Shown: one piece after another, positions 11,294 through 23,310 of the stretch
Position numbering within the stretch: the first letter of the stretch is position 1
Layout of the letters: each line of letters opens with the position of its first letter
NCBI GenBank assembly: GCA_029844215.1
Contig: CM056729.1
Coordinates: forward strand, 2,418,001 to 2,482,000
Direction of reading: 5' to 3'
Origin: Przewalskia tangutica
Lineage: Eukaryota; Streptophyta; Magnoliopsida; Solanales; Solanaceae
Length of the DNA: 64,000 bases
The notes under the pieces: model-generated
The model's database searches: none
What the model was told of the DNA's origin: nothing
What the model saw: the letters and a program-made list of their open reading frames with translations, nothing else
Program-made: the position numbers and the translations under genes

Positions 11294-12909
11294 TGTCACG
11301 ACCCGACCCCGAGGCCGCGACTAGTACCCTACCGGGGTACCCTGTCAGGTATACATCAGAGAATAGCAGCGGAACATACATAACACATAACTTATAAAAA
11401 GGTAACATCACTGGCCAGCCGATAAGGCTGCCTTCCATAAAAACATACTAATCAAAAGTATAGCAGTACAACTTGTTCTTACAGCCCAACACATACGTGA
11501 CCACAGACCTCTAAGGATAACAACTGTGGCGGGACAGGGCCCCGCCATACCCCTGAATGTACACAATACCTATAGCATCAGGGAGTAACCGTACCAACAA
11601 AACAAGCTTCCGGAGGGATGGAGCTTCTGACACCGGAACAGTGATCCTAAGAACGAGGATCCACAATCTGCTTACCCTTACCTGCGGCATGAACGCAGCC
11701 CCCGAGGAAGGGGGTCAGTACACAATATGTACCAAGTATGTAAAGCTGGAAAATACTGTAATAATGATATCATAAGTCTAAAGTAAGCTGGAGTCATGGA
11801 AGACAATCAAAATACCTTTTACTGTGCCTTACTAACAATGAGAGTGACAAGTATATATATAATACTGCATAAAATAGGGGCCTCATGATCAAAACAGGGT
11901 ACCTCGCCCGTAGTATCAATAAGCACCCCTACTCCTGGGACTATTTCACCCGCATAGGTCCTGTGGACCCGCATGAGGTACTCCTCGCATAGGTCAGACT
12001 ACCGCGTGAGACTATTTCACCCGCGTAAGCCCATAAGGACTCGCGTGAGGTATTCCTCGCGTCGTGGGTAGCAAATCCACATAACGGTGGTATAACGATC
12101 TTGAGGATTTACCCTCGATATACTCTTACCCCGGCGGATGGTATAACGATCTGGGACTTACCCTCGATATACTCTTACATCAAGGCGGATGGTATAACGA
12201 TCTTGGGACTTACCCTCGGATATCTTGTTACATTGGAGAAGGTGGTATGGCGATCTTGGGCTTGCCCTCGCATACTCTTACCCTGGAGAAGGTGGTATAA
12301 CGATCTTGGGGCTTGCCCCTCAGATATACTCTTACCCTAGCTCAAACTGCCATCATATCATAATCATAAATAAGTTAAGAAAACTTATAACTTCTTATTA
12401 GTCTTGTTCATATACCCTCTCATTTTAGTTTACTTAAGGCACTTAATCATATTTTTAATAAAAGAAAACCGGGAATTTAACCCAAGTACTACATACTTCA
12501 ACTCTTTTAAAAGTGACTCTTTTTCATACATAAAATCTTTGGGCAATTGATGCCTTAAAATCAATTTGTCGTTCATAAATCAAATCATTTGTCCTTACTT
12601 GTCTTACTTAGAGTAAACCTCTTCTTATTAACCTTTTATAAAGCTAATAAACCAACTTCCCATAAAGTTGTTATATTAACCCTACACTTTAGTAAAATCA
12701 CACTTTTCCCCTAACCAAGGGACTTATACATTCTTAAAACGAAACAAGTCTTTATATACTTAAAACAAGTAAGAATACCAAATCTTGTACGTCTACCGTA
12801 CTACATAGTTACATCTATTCATGCTCAAGAGATAGGAAAGCTCCACATACCTTTTCGGTCAATCCACTTGCTAAGTCCAACTACCGCAAGTAATATGTCA
12901 ACCTATAAT
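11294..12909 (-). mobile_element. Tekay/del-type Gypsy element, 3' LTR (partial)
   Basis: The plus-strand view begins TGTCACGACC, preceded by the 5-bp target duplication TGTAG (11289-11293), which recurs at 28034-28038. It matches the LTR at 25536-28033 over its first about 1.3-1.6 kb. In element sense this is the LTR's 3' end. The rest of the LTR is absent because an Ogre/Tat-like LTR abuts at 12910. Confidence 0.88.
12085..12345 (-). repeat. Minisatellite in the Tekay-type LTR, about five units of about 55 bp
   Basis: Units carry GGTATAACGATCTTGGG and ATACTCTTAC blocks. The partner LTR (26305-26475) has only about three units. Confidence 0.85.
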
Positions 12910-15900
12910 TGTCGCACCCATTTTCGGCCGCGGCATTTTAAAAGATAGCGAATCCTGCTCAAAAATGCAAATGTTAGAAAATAAAAAAAAAATGCTAATA
13001 AAGTTTAAGAGGCTTAAAGGTTTTAAAAATGCTAAAAGGATGCTAAAATTGCAAAAGATGCTAAAGTTTAAAAGGGTGCTAAAATGCTAAAGGGTTGCTA
13101 GAATGCTAAGGGTTCGCGGAGTCGCCACCTAATTAATTGGGTGAATTAGGACACCTAAATGTTTAACTAGTTTGAAGTAAAACATTAACTCCATTTTAAT
13201 GGTCTGCTAAACTTAATGAGATTCTGGGTAAGGGTTCTTTATTAATCTAGAGGGAAGGGGTTAGGCACCCTCTAAGATCCGCTAACTTGCGGTTGTCCTG
13301 CCAAACCTAGAGTAATTATTATGCTATTGAATGCAATGCAAGTTGCAAAAGGTATTTGGGTGGAGAGTATTTAAAATATGAAATGTATTATTACTTAATA
13401 TAAAATATAGCGCCAAAATACATAAAGTAGGTTTAGTGAAAACATGCATTTATAAAGTAATTATACTTAATATAAAATATAGCGCCAAAATACATAAAGT
13501 TGGTTTAGTGAAAGCATGCATTTATAAAGTAATTAGAAAATTTATTCTATAACGTACTCATACTGCTTAGCATAATATATGCAAATTATTATGACAACAT
13601 CAGATGCTTATAAAAATAAAATAAAAAACGTCTTTTATGCAGCAGAATACATTTTTTTTGTTATGAATGTTAACAAGTATTTATAAGAAGATGAGTTTCT
13701 CATGTTAAAATTTAGTGATAAATAATGTTTTGACTACCTAAATAGTTATGTGAATGGAGGATTACTAAATAGTTTGATTATAACTTAAGCAGGCTAAAAT
13801 AATTAACTAAAAGGGGGAAAGCAAACTTCTAATGTCAAGCTATTTTATAGGCTATTGGTTCAAGGTTTAACTATTATGAATATCCTGCTAATTAATGTAG
13901 CGTTAGACATATAATCTACAACAAATAAATGAATGAGGGCGGGTAGAAGATGATTAATAGGACTCGAGGAATGGCGATGTCTTTCGCCTGCGGCTTTGAA
14001 ACTCCGATGCGGATAGAGAAATGCACATAGATGCGGGTATTAATTTGCCACGATGAGTCTCGCCATGAGACTCTTTGTTGCTCCGATGCATTTCATGTAA
14101 AATAAGAAGATAAGGATTAGTAACCAGACTTTGACAATATATGCATAGGAGAAGATGTAAATAACCAAAAAAGAAAATGAGCCTAATCGTAACATACAAG
14201 CAGGTTTTAATTGGAGGCAAGGTCTTAATATGTATATGCAGGGATCAAGCAAAACCCCCAAAAGAAAAGAAAGGAAATGGAAGTTTGGCAGATCTGAAAA
14301 TGTTAAAAGGCTCTTCACAGTTTCGGAAATACTCAAGCTCAGAATCGATATACATTTGAACATGCATGTGGATTAACATATATAAGAGTTCAACAGATTC
14401 ATGGTATACTGACTAAAATACGCAGACAGTCAGAGGGGATGCATCAATCAGGCACATATATATACTTCACATCACAGGACAAACTTATACATCAGAAATA
14501 CCAACAGTTCAACCATGTGAGAATGTGGACACGGGGTCTGATTAAGCTCAAATCGGGAAGGAAAAGTGAGACTGGATGCAAGGTTTCATTTATGCTATAT
14601 GAAAGTATTGAGACCACCAAACCATTACAAATGAGAGACTTCTTAATTAGAAGTGCATTTTGCCAAGGGGTTTGTTTAAGTCAAATTTAACATGCATACT
14701 TAAGGTCGAGGAGATAGAACACAGTTTACACTCACATAATCTGTTCTGAGAGATAGAGCAAGACAAGCTACTGACTCACGCGTGTGTTAAGTAGGTGTAC
14801 CCTAACAGAATATATATGCAGGACCATTTTGGTTCATTAGCCAATCAATACTAGGCAAACAAGACATAGCATTTTTAGACATGTGCCCCATACATGTTTG
14901 CCAAAACAGATTAGCACCAGATGCAAATAAACAAGGTTAACCAGATAACATGTTTGGCAAGTACGGCCATGAGACAAATTCTGTAAGGGCGTAATTTAGC
15001 AGGGATACCCTGACTACCTCTATAAATGTTTACAGGGGAGAAACAAGATTACAGAATGATTTATATGCAGCAGATGACTAAAATTAAACTGCCCTAAACA
15101 TGGTTTCATCAAACAAGATGCTGACATAGATACTCTTGATCAACTCACTTATTATTTCATACTATAGAGGAGACTGAGAGGCATTGTAGGCCATCATAGT
15201 GACAATTTTAAGATAGGGACAAACTAGATATCATGTAAACAACTTAACAATCAAGGTATGATGCAATATGGACTTAACACGCTAGCATGGAGGCAGTTTA
15301 TACTCAAGCAAAAAGGGCAGAGGTATAATCAGCTTATCAGACATAGCCAACATACATAAATAGTTAAATGACTCCTTAGAACAACACATTAGGTCATACA
15401 GAACCACTAATGGTCTGTAACCTATCAACATCAATCCCCAAATATCATCTTAAGCATCTAACAAACACAAACACACGAATGAACTAACACATATTTAACA
15501 CGAATTCGCACAAAAGAATACAGAATGAACAGAAGTCGAGGAGAAGTGGATTTTTACCTTCTCCGGGCAGCGAACCGAGACAACTTATCAAGTCGTCGGT
15601 CCACTCGACAGGTTATTGCGATGCGATTGAAAAGGTAGAGCTTGTTATTGAGAATGCTTACTGATTTGAGACTGACTTCCGCGACTAAGGAGATGAGGTT
15701 TTGAATCGGTTGTTCTTGCTGCTTCCCTACTGAGCTCTGGACGATCGATGCTATGGGTATCCTCTCTAACTGAGCTCTGAATCGATGCCCCCCTCGATGC
15801 CTATTGCATGTCGTTTATATAGCCTAACTCTAGGTTCTAAAATTGGTAAGTAAATAAAGGCTGAGAATATTGGTGCTGATTCGTGTGATTTCTTGACGAG

Positions 15901-17034
15901 ATTTCGTATTGATTTGTTACTGATTCGTCGAAGGTTCTTACCATAAAAGGGCGATTTTGTGTGATTCGAATCGTACTGGACGACTTATGGTAAGGGACGA
16001 GCTGGCTGTGTGTATGTGGATAAGGAAAGTAAGTGAGTGATTGAGGTGTTAATGAGAGATCCTGGTTGATATGGTAACTGATTCGAAGCAAGATTTGGGC
16101 GCTGGTTATGGTAAGAAATCGGCTAGGTGTGCGTGGGTAAAGGGAAACCCGGATTCTCCGGCGAGAATCTTGGGTTAGAGTCTTTAGTCTTTGTGATGGT
16201 GGGGAAGGTGCGGCGACACAGAGAATTAGGGTTCGTTCCTTAGGGGTGCGTTGGTGAAGACGAGGATCCCCTGTCGTGGGCTGCTGATAAGGGGAGAAAT
16301 AAGGATAGGGTGTTGGGCCTGCGGGTGTTGGGCCGGGCGACGGGTAATTTAAGTGGGAGTGAAATTTGGGTTAGTTAGTATTAGTTAGGTATTTAATTAA
16401 TAGTTTTAGGTGTATTATTTAATTAATTTTAGCCTTTTAATTAGTGGTAAAATTAATTGATTAAATTATTTAGGTGCTTTATTAATCTAATTGAGATAAA
16501 AATAAAGACGGACGCACTACTTAATTAATGCTTAATACTTTAGACTGCGGCGCTATTATTTAAAATCTTATTATTATGCATTATTGCGAAGTTAGATTAA
16601 AATTGCATTGAGTTTATATTAAATTATTTAAATGCTAAATGCGAGTATGATATTTAAGAATCGTTTAAAGCTTTATAACTGCGGTGCTATTAAATGCATA
16701 TATCAGATTAAAATTGATTTTAAATTACAAATGATTACTAATAAATGCGGCTATGCTACCTGACACGACGTTATCGCTAAATTATTTATTTTATGCATTT
16801 ATTAATTATTTAAGAATTACGACAAAGCTTAAAGTTAATTAATGCGGACGCGAGACTCTAAGTGCTTAAAACTCTACGTAAGACGCGATGTCATTATTAA
16901 ATTAATTATTTATGCCTGTATTTAATGTTTTATTCGCTGCATTTTATTATAAAAATCCTAAAAAATTATTTTACAAAATTAGTGTAATTTTATAGTTAAT
17001 GGCTGGACGGGAGGGTCAAAATTGGGTGTCAACA
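12910..17034 (-). mobile_element. Ogre/Tat-like Gypsy element, 3' LTR (about 4.1 kb)
   Basis: In the plus-strand view it starts TGTCGCACCC and ends GGGTGTCAACA, so in element sense it runs from TGTTGACACC to GGGTGCGACA. A purine-rich tract lies just outside its 5' side (17035-17050) and the gag frame lies further out on the same strand. Both fix the orientation as minus and make this the 3' LTR. It has no coding capacity. It landed inside the Tekay-type LTR. Its right-hand partner LTR is missing. Confidence 0.85.
13393..13536 (-). repeat. Tandem duplication of 72 bp inside the LTR
   Basis: Two nearly identical units start at 13393 and 13465 (ACTTAATATAAAATATAGCG in both). Confidence 0.9.
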
Positions 17035-17050
17035 GCTGTCCCTCTTTGTA
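17035..17050 (-). promoter_or_regulatory. Polypurine tract of the Ogre/Tat-like element
   Basis: On the minus strand, ACAAAGAGGGACAGC immediately precedes the LTR start TGTTGACACC, as expected for the primer of second-strand synthesis. Confidence 0.75.
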
Positions 17051-17170
17051 TGGAGATGATGGAAGAATCTTCGGACAAAGACGTTGACTCATAGCCAATT
17101 TTGTCTCGATCTTCAGAATTGCAGAAATGCTGGGCAGGTAGACAAGGCTGACGCAAAAATCAAAAACTGT

Positions 17171-17420
17171 CCCAGTGTCGAGTTATGACGACACTGGGAT
17201 ACCATGGTCAAAACACTAAGGCGGGCTAACGCGGACTCAAAGACTGTCCCAGTGTCGAGTTATGACGACACTGGGCTACCATGGTCAAAACACCAAGGCG
17301 GGCTAACGCGGACTTAAAGCTGTCCCAGTGTCGAGTTATGACGACACTGGGCTACCATGGTCAAAACACCAAGGCGGGCTAACGCGGACTTAAAGTTGTC
17401 GGTGTCGAGTTATGATGACA
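17171..17420 (-). repeat. Three tandem units of about 76 bp, each with a perfect 10-bp hairpin, plus a decayed fourth
   Basis: CCCAGTGTCG, an 8-base loop AGTTATGA, then CGACACTGGG occur at 17171-17198, 17248-17275 and 17324-17351. The fourth unit near 17400 has lost the pairing. The units lie just upstream (element sense) of the polypurine tract. Confidence 0.92.
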
Positions 17421-17944
17421 TCTATGGTGTAAAAAGTAAAAGAATATAAGCGCTTGAACACAGGGTGTCGCTATGGCTTGTGCGCTTTGGGTTCTACGGT
17501 GATGTGGAGCGAGTGGACCGACGCTTGAGGCCGCTTCTGCCAATCGTTGGGAAGGTTGGCCCCCCAACAGATTGCCCCGGTTCGCTGTAAGAGAAAATCC
17601 ACGTTGTGCTCCTGCTTCTGCATGCTAAGACTTGAACAAACGGTTAGTGCATAACTGTTAAAACGAAAAATGATGATGTATAATTTTAAAAGTAATGCAA
17701 CTGTGAGTAAAAAGGTTATCCCGCAAAGTGTGATGCTGCGTGTTGATGCGATGTTGCGAATCTTTGTGATTTTCGCCCTTGCGCAGATGTGTTGCGATTG
17801 TGAACGCGGTATGTTGTTCTTGCCGCAATTGCCCTCGTAGACTAAAGCTCAAGAAAGAGTTAGTGCATAAGCTGTTAACAGAATAATAAAGCATGAATGA
17901 AAAAAAATGCAATTTTGAGACGAGAGAAAGTCCACCCGTAGATG
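17421..17944. other. Non-coding untranslated region of the Ogre/Tat-like element
   Basis: No coding region. Contains a box around 17510-17590 that resembles LTR sequence near 7550 and 15600 (GAGTGGACCGACG and GGTTCGCTGT). Confidence 0.5.
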
Positions 17945-18925
17945 CGATATCTTGATGATGGCGTCGTTGCGGACTTCTTTGATAACGCGTCGTTACTGGG
18001 CGTATTCTTGCCGGGCGCTGCGTAGACTTCGCGATCACGCCGTTATGCGGGCGTGTTGTTCGCGGCGTTGCGTAGACTTGTTGCATCGCGATAACGCCGT
18101 TATGCGGGCGTGTTCTTCGCCGGGCGTTGCGTGGACTTGCCGATTACGCCGTTGTGCGGGCGTGTTCTGCCTTTGGCGTCGTTGCGTGGACTTGCCGATT
18201 ACGTCGTTATGCGGGCGTGTTGCCGTTGGGCGTTGCGTGGACTTGCTTTGCCGACACGTCGTTATGCGGGCGTGTTGGCGTCGCTGCATGGACTTGCCGA
18301 CACGTCGTTATGCGGGCGTGTTTCTTGGCGTCGTTGCATGGACTTGCTGATTACGTCGTTGTCTGGACGTGTTGCTGCGGGCGTCGTTGCGTGGACTTGC
18401 TTTGCTGATTACGTCGTTGTCTGGACGTGTTGCTGCTGGCGTCGTTGCATGGACTTGCTGATTACGTCGTTATGCGGGCGTGTTCTTCCGGGCGTCGTTG
18501 CATGGACTTGCCGATTACGTCGTTATGCGGGCGTGTTCCGCCGGGCGTCGTTGCATGGACTTGCCGATTACGTCGTTATGCGGGCGTGTTCTTCCGGGCG
18601 TCGTTGCGTGGACTTGCTTTGGCCGACACGTTATGCGGGCGTGTTGCCGGGCGCCGTTGCATGGACTTGCCGACACGTCGTTATGCGGGCGTGTTCTTTC
18701 TTGGCGTCGTTGCATGGACTTGCCGATTACGTCGTTATGCGGGCGTGTTCTTCTTGGCGTCGTTGCGTGGACTTGCCGATTACGTCGTTGTGCGGGCGTG
18801 TTCTTTCCGGGCGTCGTTGCATAGACTTGATGTCGCGATAACGCCGTTGCGGACGTGTTCTTCTTGGCGTCGTTGCGTAGACTTCTTTGTGTTGATAACG
18901 TCGTTGCTGGACGTGTTGCTCGCCT
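17945..18925 (-). repeat. GC-rich minisatellite, about 17 units of about 50-60 bp
   Basis: The unit combines GTCGTTGCATGGACTTG, CCGATTACGTCGTTATG and CGGGCGTGTT, with small length changes between units. All reading frames stay open over long stretches, which is a by-product of the repeat and not evidence for a protein. The array lies in the 3' untranslated region of the element. Confidence 0.92.
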
Positions 18926-18959
18926 CAGAATGAATGCTCCGCAAGCTAAGCTGAGAAAA

Positions 18960-19560
18960 GCGTTAGTGTATACCGTTTAAATGAAATGATAAATACATAT
19001 GAGAGTGCAATTTTATGGGTAGAGATGTCATCCCCGAGATGTTGTCTTTGCGGACATCGCCGAACGCCGCAATTGCCATGATGCCTTTCTTTGTGCGCGA
19101 TCGTGGGTTGCCAATTTGACTTTATGCTCGAGTTGATGCGCTAGGTTTTGTTGCGGAACTCAACTTTGATCGATTGTTGATGCCCTCTTTCTGCTGCTTC
19201 TTGCTGCGGACTTTGGATTGTTGTCATCCTCTGCTTTTCCTCGCTTCGCCACGAAGAGACCTTTCGTCGTATTTTCTGCTTCGGATGTTGCACTTTCTGC
19301 TTATGTTAATATTAAAAGACCTGCGCTCAAAGAAAAATTTGTGAGTTTTGGGGGGGGGGTCGATTCATATTTGACTTTGATGCCGTGTTCCTTGATATCT
19401 GCGTGCACAGCTTGTTTGGACTTGCAACCCCGCATGCAGTTTCCTACACCGCCCCGCTTTTGAAAAGGTGTCCGCCTAAAATGGGTCTCAATGTAGTTGC
19501 TTGTAGGCTATGTGTATTCTTGTCATTTTCAAAGCAAAGGGAAAGTTTCCTAATGGTGTG
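18960..19560 (-). other. Ogre/Tat 3' untranslated region, homologous to the arms at 9427 and 10431
   Basis: Positions about 18965-19240 match 9420-9742 in the same orientation, with moderate divergence and several deletions. 19240-19350 match the reverse complement of about 10325-10430. Confidence 0.75.
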
Positions 19561-19575
19561 ACCGAAGCCGATTTA

Positions 19576-19716
19576 GGCCGCATACGTATCCCCATGAGGG
19601 AATCAGGTCGAACGTAGTTCATTACAAGCGAATATTGGGACAATTAAAATTTCTAGGTGTGGGACCGCCGACGGCCGCCTACGTATCCACTAAGGGAATC
19701 AGGTCAAACGTAGTTC
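19576..19716 (-). other. Two minus-strand copies of the structured hairpin motif
   Basis: The copies at 19576-19620 and 19672-19716 are reverse complements of the motif at 9862 (CTACG...CGTAG outer pairing, TCCC...GGGA inner pairing in the first; the second is more decayed). They lie between gag and the minisatellite. Confidence 0.7.
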
Positions 19717-20059
19717 GTTACAAGCAAAACGAAAGAAAACATTATTAAAGCTTAAATATGAGTTTATAAATTATTCTGCTAAAATAAATCGTTTTTCCTA
19801 TCTAGGCTCTAGGCGGACCAAGACAGGGGTGCAAATCCAATCAATACGCCTTCATGCTCTGCTTCGTGGATGGCTGGGTCTTCATGCTCTGCTATCTCCT
19901 CTTCGGCCTCTGCGTGGTGCGTGCCGGATAAATGACCGATTCGATGGCGGAATGGGCATAGGCGAAGTGTATTCTCATCTAAGGTTATCGGTGCACATTG
20001 ACGTGGCCTTGGTTTGGCAAGGGGTTATCATTCACATTTGGGGCGTGATCCTTTAGCGC

Positions 20060-21655
20060 ACTACCCGCCTGCGATTAACGCCGATTACGCCCCCGAGGAG
20101 TGGCAACCTTCGTGTCATGTCTGGGCTATTGGAGTGATACGCGCGCTTGTTCTCATCATACCATCTTCGGGATAGGTCGTGATCCTTCCCGAATCGGTTG
20201 GATTAGGCCTGCAGCTCGCAACCTTTCATATATTTGAGGTATGGGTTCAGCTAGTGGGGTGCGAACTTTGGGTGGTTTTCCTTCAAAATTCTTATTTGCT
20301 CTGGGTGCATTGGGTGCTCTATTCTGTTGGCGGGCTTGATGGGTGGATCTATGCGGGGCAGGATAAACGGGTGCTTGTGAAGTGTTATATATAGGCTGTG
20401 TGGTAGTTGTGGTAGTATGATGGGTTTTGGTATGTTATAAATGCTTCGGGTTTGCGTTCGTGTACAAACATTGAAGGAAACGCTCTTTCTTCCTCTGTGA
20501 AGTACTCCCGAGTGTCCCTGACTGAATCGCCTTATTAGTTGCCTGTAATGCTGCCAGATTTGTAATCCTGCCAGTTTTAATACCTTCTTCTACGAAGTCG
20601 CCCATTCTAACAACTTCCGCAAAACTCCGTCCGATGACGCTTATCATTCTCTCATAATAGGTTGCGTCCTTCAAAGATTGTACGAATAATGTGGTCATCT
20701 CACTCTCCACCATGGGTGGTTGCACTTTCGCTGCCTCTGAACGCCACCTCATGGCGTATTCTCTGAATGTTTCTGTAGACTTTTTCTCCAACTTCATTAA
20801 ATAGAATCTATCCACAACGGTTTCTGTGTTGAAATGGAATCGCTCCACAAAATCCTGGGCCAATGCATTCCAGCTGTGCCATTTCCGCGGATCTTGGCTG
20901 GTATACCAATCTAGTGCCTCGCCGGTCAAGCTCCGAATGAACAACTTCATAATGACCGCTGGGTTCTTCCCTACCCCGATTAGCTTGTCGCAATATGACC
21001 TCAGGTGTGCACGGGGGTTCCCTTTCCCATCAAATAGTTCAAACTTCGGCACCTTGTACCCCATAGGCAGTTCCACGTCTGGATGCATGCAAAGATCCTC
21101 GTAGTCTAGTCCTTCGTGACCTTTGTCCGATCGCATGCCCCGAACCGCTTCTTTCAGACTATGAATTTCTTTGGCCACGTCCTCGTCCATTTTGGCTCGG
21201 ACTTCCCTCTCCATCTCTTCATAATGATCCCCTTCTTGGTGAAGCACGGGGACGGTAAAAGGCTGGGTTTCGCTGCGTAAGTCGGTATGCAGGTTGTTTC
21301 TTGAAGGGCCGTAATGGGTGTGGTGCGTGGGTATTGGTTGGCCTGACGATTAGGGCTGATTATGGTGAAATGCGGGACTGAGGTATATGGGTAGTAGGAG
21401 GGTCATTTTGAAGGTGGGGTTGAGGGTTGGCTGGGCGAGGGGCGGTTTGTTCGGTGACTGGTGGCCTTTGTGGAGAGTTCTGGGAGATATGTGGTGGTGG
21501 AGGTCGATCTGGGATGGTTTGTGAAGTAGTGGCCCTTTGATCTGGCATAGGGGTATTCAAGCTAATGGATAGGTTGGTCAGATTCCGTAGCCTCTCCATC
21601 TCAACCTGCATATCAACAATTTGTTGCAGCAGCTGTGCAATACATTCTTCCTGAC
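20060..21655 (-). pseudogene. Ogre/Tat-like gag polyprotein
   Basis: Structural protein of a Gypsy retrotransposon, which would form the virus-like particle in the cytoplasm. The best-preserved frame is 20435-21247 on the minus strand (270 aa). It contains the retrotransposon gag domain with the phrases YKVPKFELFDGKGNP, LTGEALDWY and FVERFHFN. A Pro-rich N-terminal part (21360-21611, with a coiled-coil-like VEMERLRNL) is separated by a frame break. The C-terminal part (about 20060-20430) has lost its frame. No protease, reverse transcriptase or integrase follows; the untranslated region comes next. The piece is cut at about 21655, where Tekay-type pol begins. Confidence 0.85.
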
Positions 21656-22075
21656 TGGTGATATTCCCCCATCAGGTGCTACCTCAAATAGACTCCTCTC
21701 TTTCTGAATAGCGGCATATCAATACCGGACCATAATCGGATCCTCATACTGTCGCCTCTTCACCTCCTCGACGATGGAAGACTCGGCAACCTCTCGAACC
21801 CGAACTCCATCACTATCAGAATCAACCAAACGGACCCCAAGGCTCGCTAGCTGATGTAACTATCGGACCATATCTCTTTTCTCTGGCTGTACATCAGACA
21901 GACTACCCATCGATCTGCGACTAAGGGCATCTGCAACTACATTGGCCTTCCCTGGGTGGTATAGAATATCAACATCGTAATCCTTAAGTAGCTCCAACCA
22001 CCGCCTCGCCGCAAGTTCACTCCTCCGTGAAGATATACCGAAACTCTTGGTGCGTGTAAATATCCACATGAACTC
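21656..22075 (-). pseudogene. Tekay/del Gypsy RNase H end and integrase start
   Basis: The minus strand encodes the end of Gypsy RNase H (WLELLKDYDVDILYHPGKAN, then VVADALSRR), followed by the linker into the integrase zinc-binding domain. A frameshift near 22020 breaks it. It joins the RNase H at 24456 onward across the solo LTR. The integrase core is missing because the Ogre/Tat gag abuts. Confidence 0.88.
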
Positions 22076-22599
22076 TGTTGACAGTCAATTTTGACCCATT
22101 TTTTGTATATTTGTTGCAATTTTAAGTATTTTAGCACCCCGCATTTTAATCAGCATTTTTTGCATTTTTATCTTTTTATTTTAAATTAAGCATTATGTCT
22201 TTGTTAATATTATGTTTATTATTGTTACACCGTCGTTTTATTTTAATAATATTTGCATCTCTTTAAATAATTAATTGACATCCTATTTTACTTTTAATCA
22301 GGCATTAAACATGTCTTGAATATTGCATTTTAGTATTATTGCATCGGCATTTGAATTTTAATAATCTTGTATCTTTTTTAATAATTGTCTTTTAAATAAT
22401 TAACTATCCTTGCATTTTCGTCAAACCAGTCCAGTCCAAGACACAATTTGAATCAGTCCAAGCCAACACTATTTTTAATATCATCCAAACACCTTCTTTT
22501 ATTTCCCCCCCCTAAAATCAAATACCACTTTTCATTTTCCCCCCAAAACAATACCCCACTTTTCATTCCCCCCCCCAAATACCTAACCCTAATCCTACC

Positions 22600-22607
22600 C
22601 TATAAAA
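22600..22607 (+). promoter_or_regulatory. TATA box candidate in the solo LTR
   Basis: CTATAAAA in the CT-rich part of the LTR. An open frame of 205 codons (22448-23065) overlaps it but has low-complexity Pro/Ser content and no known domain, so I do not call a gene. Confidence 0.4.
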
Positions 22608-22717
22608 ACAAAACATTCTCCCCCCATTTTAAAAGGCTCTCAGCCGCACACTTCAAACAATCTGACCCTCCTCTCTCAAACCCTAGCTTCCCCGTCGTCG
22701 TCGCCGCCGCCACTCTT

Positions 22718-23310
22718 CGCCGGAGTTCAACTCCGGCGATCTTCCCACGTCACCAGCAACCCTCACCCTTCCCCCGTCGCCTCACATCAGCCCTCACCCT
22801 CTCCACACCACTGTTCCCGTCACCGCCGCCTCCTTCGCCGGAGCTCCAAGCTCCGGCGAAGCCCCCTTTTAACACCCACATCATCTCCCTCACCCTTTCA
22901 GCCCTAACTCCGGCGAGCCTCATTATCAACATCCCACTGTCTCATCTGAACTCCCGTCGCCTTGCAGCCCATCATCATTTCCCGTCGAACCCACCATGGT
23001 GGCGTCGCTCCGGCGACCTCGCCGTGGAAGCGACGCCGCTGCCCGCTGCCCTTTCGTGTTGTTAACTCCGACAATATCACTGTTTGTATCTCTTTTGTTG
23101 GGCTGATTTATTATTTGGAATGTCGCCGGAGTTTTAACAAACTCCGGCGACCTATGTTATGTTTCATTTTTGGACTGATTACGAACCGTTTGTTCGTTGG
23201 ACCCTGTTGGCTCGATTTTCAGTGTTTGTTTGTTTTTATTTCTTGGAATCTGTTGTTGGCGGACTGTTTTGATTTCTTGTTTTGGTAATACGCCGGAGTA
23301 AAACTCCGCT
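22718..23310 (+). repeat. Four CGCCGGAG hairpins in the solo LTR
   Basis: 22718-22738 (arms CGCCGGAGTT and AACTCCGGCG), 22836-22858 (CGCCGGAGCT and AGCTCCGGCG), 23124-23149 (CGCCGGAGTTT and AAACTCCGGCG) and a weaker one at 23291-23310. The inner base pairs change on both arms together. Confidence 0.85.

Noticed and set aside
18110..18933. Long open frames (243 and 168 codons) with Cys-rich repeats
   Set aside because: They are by-products of the GC-rich minisatellite. Several frames are open at once and no known domain or start context supports a protein.
22448..23065. A 205-codon frame in the solo LTR
   Set aside because: Low-complexity Pro/Ser/Leu composition, no known domain and lies inside LTR sequence with hairpins. 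A protein cannot be supported.
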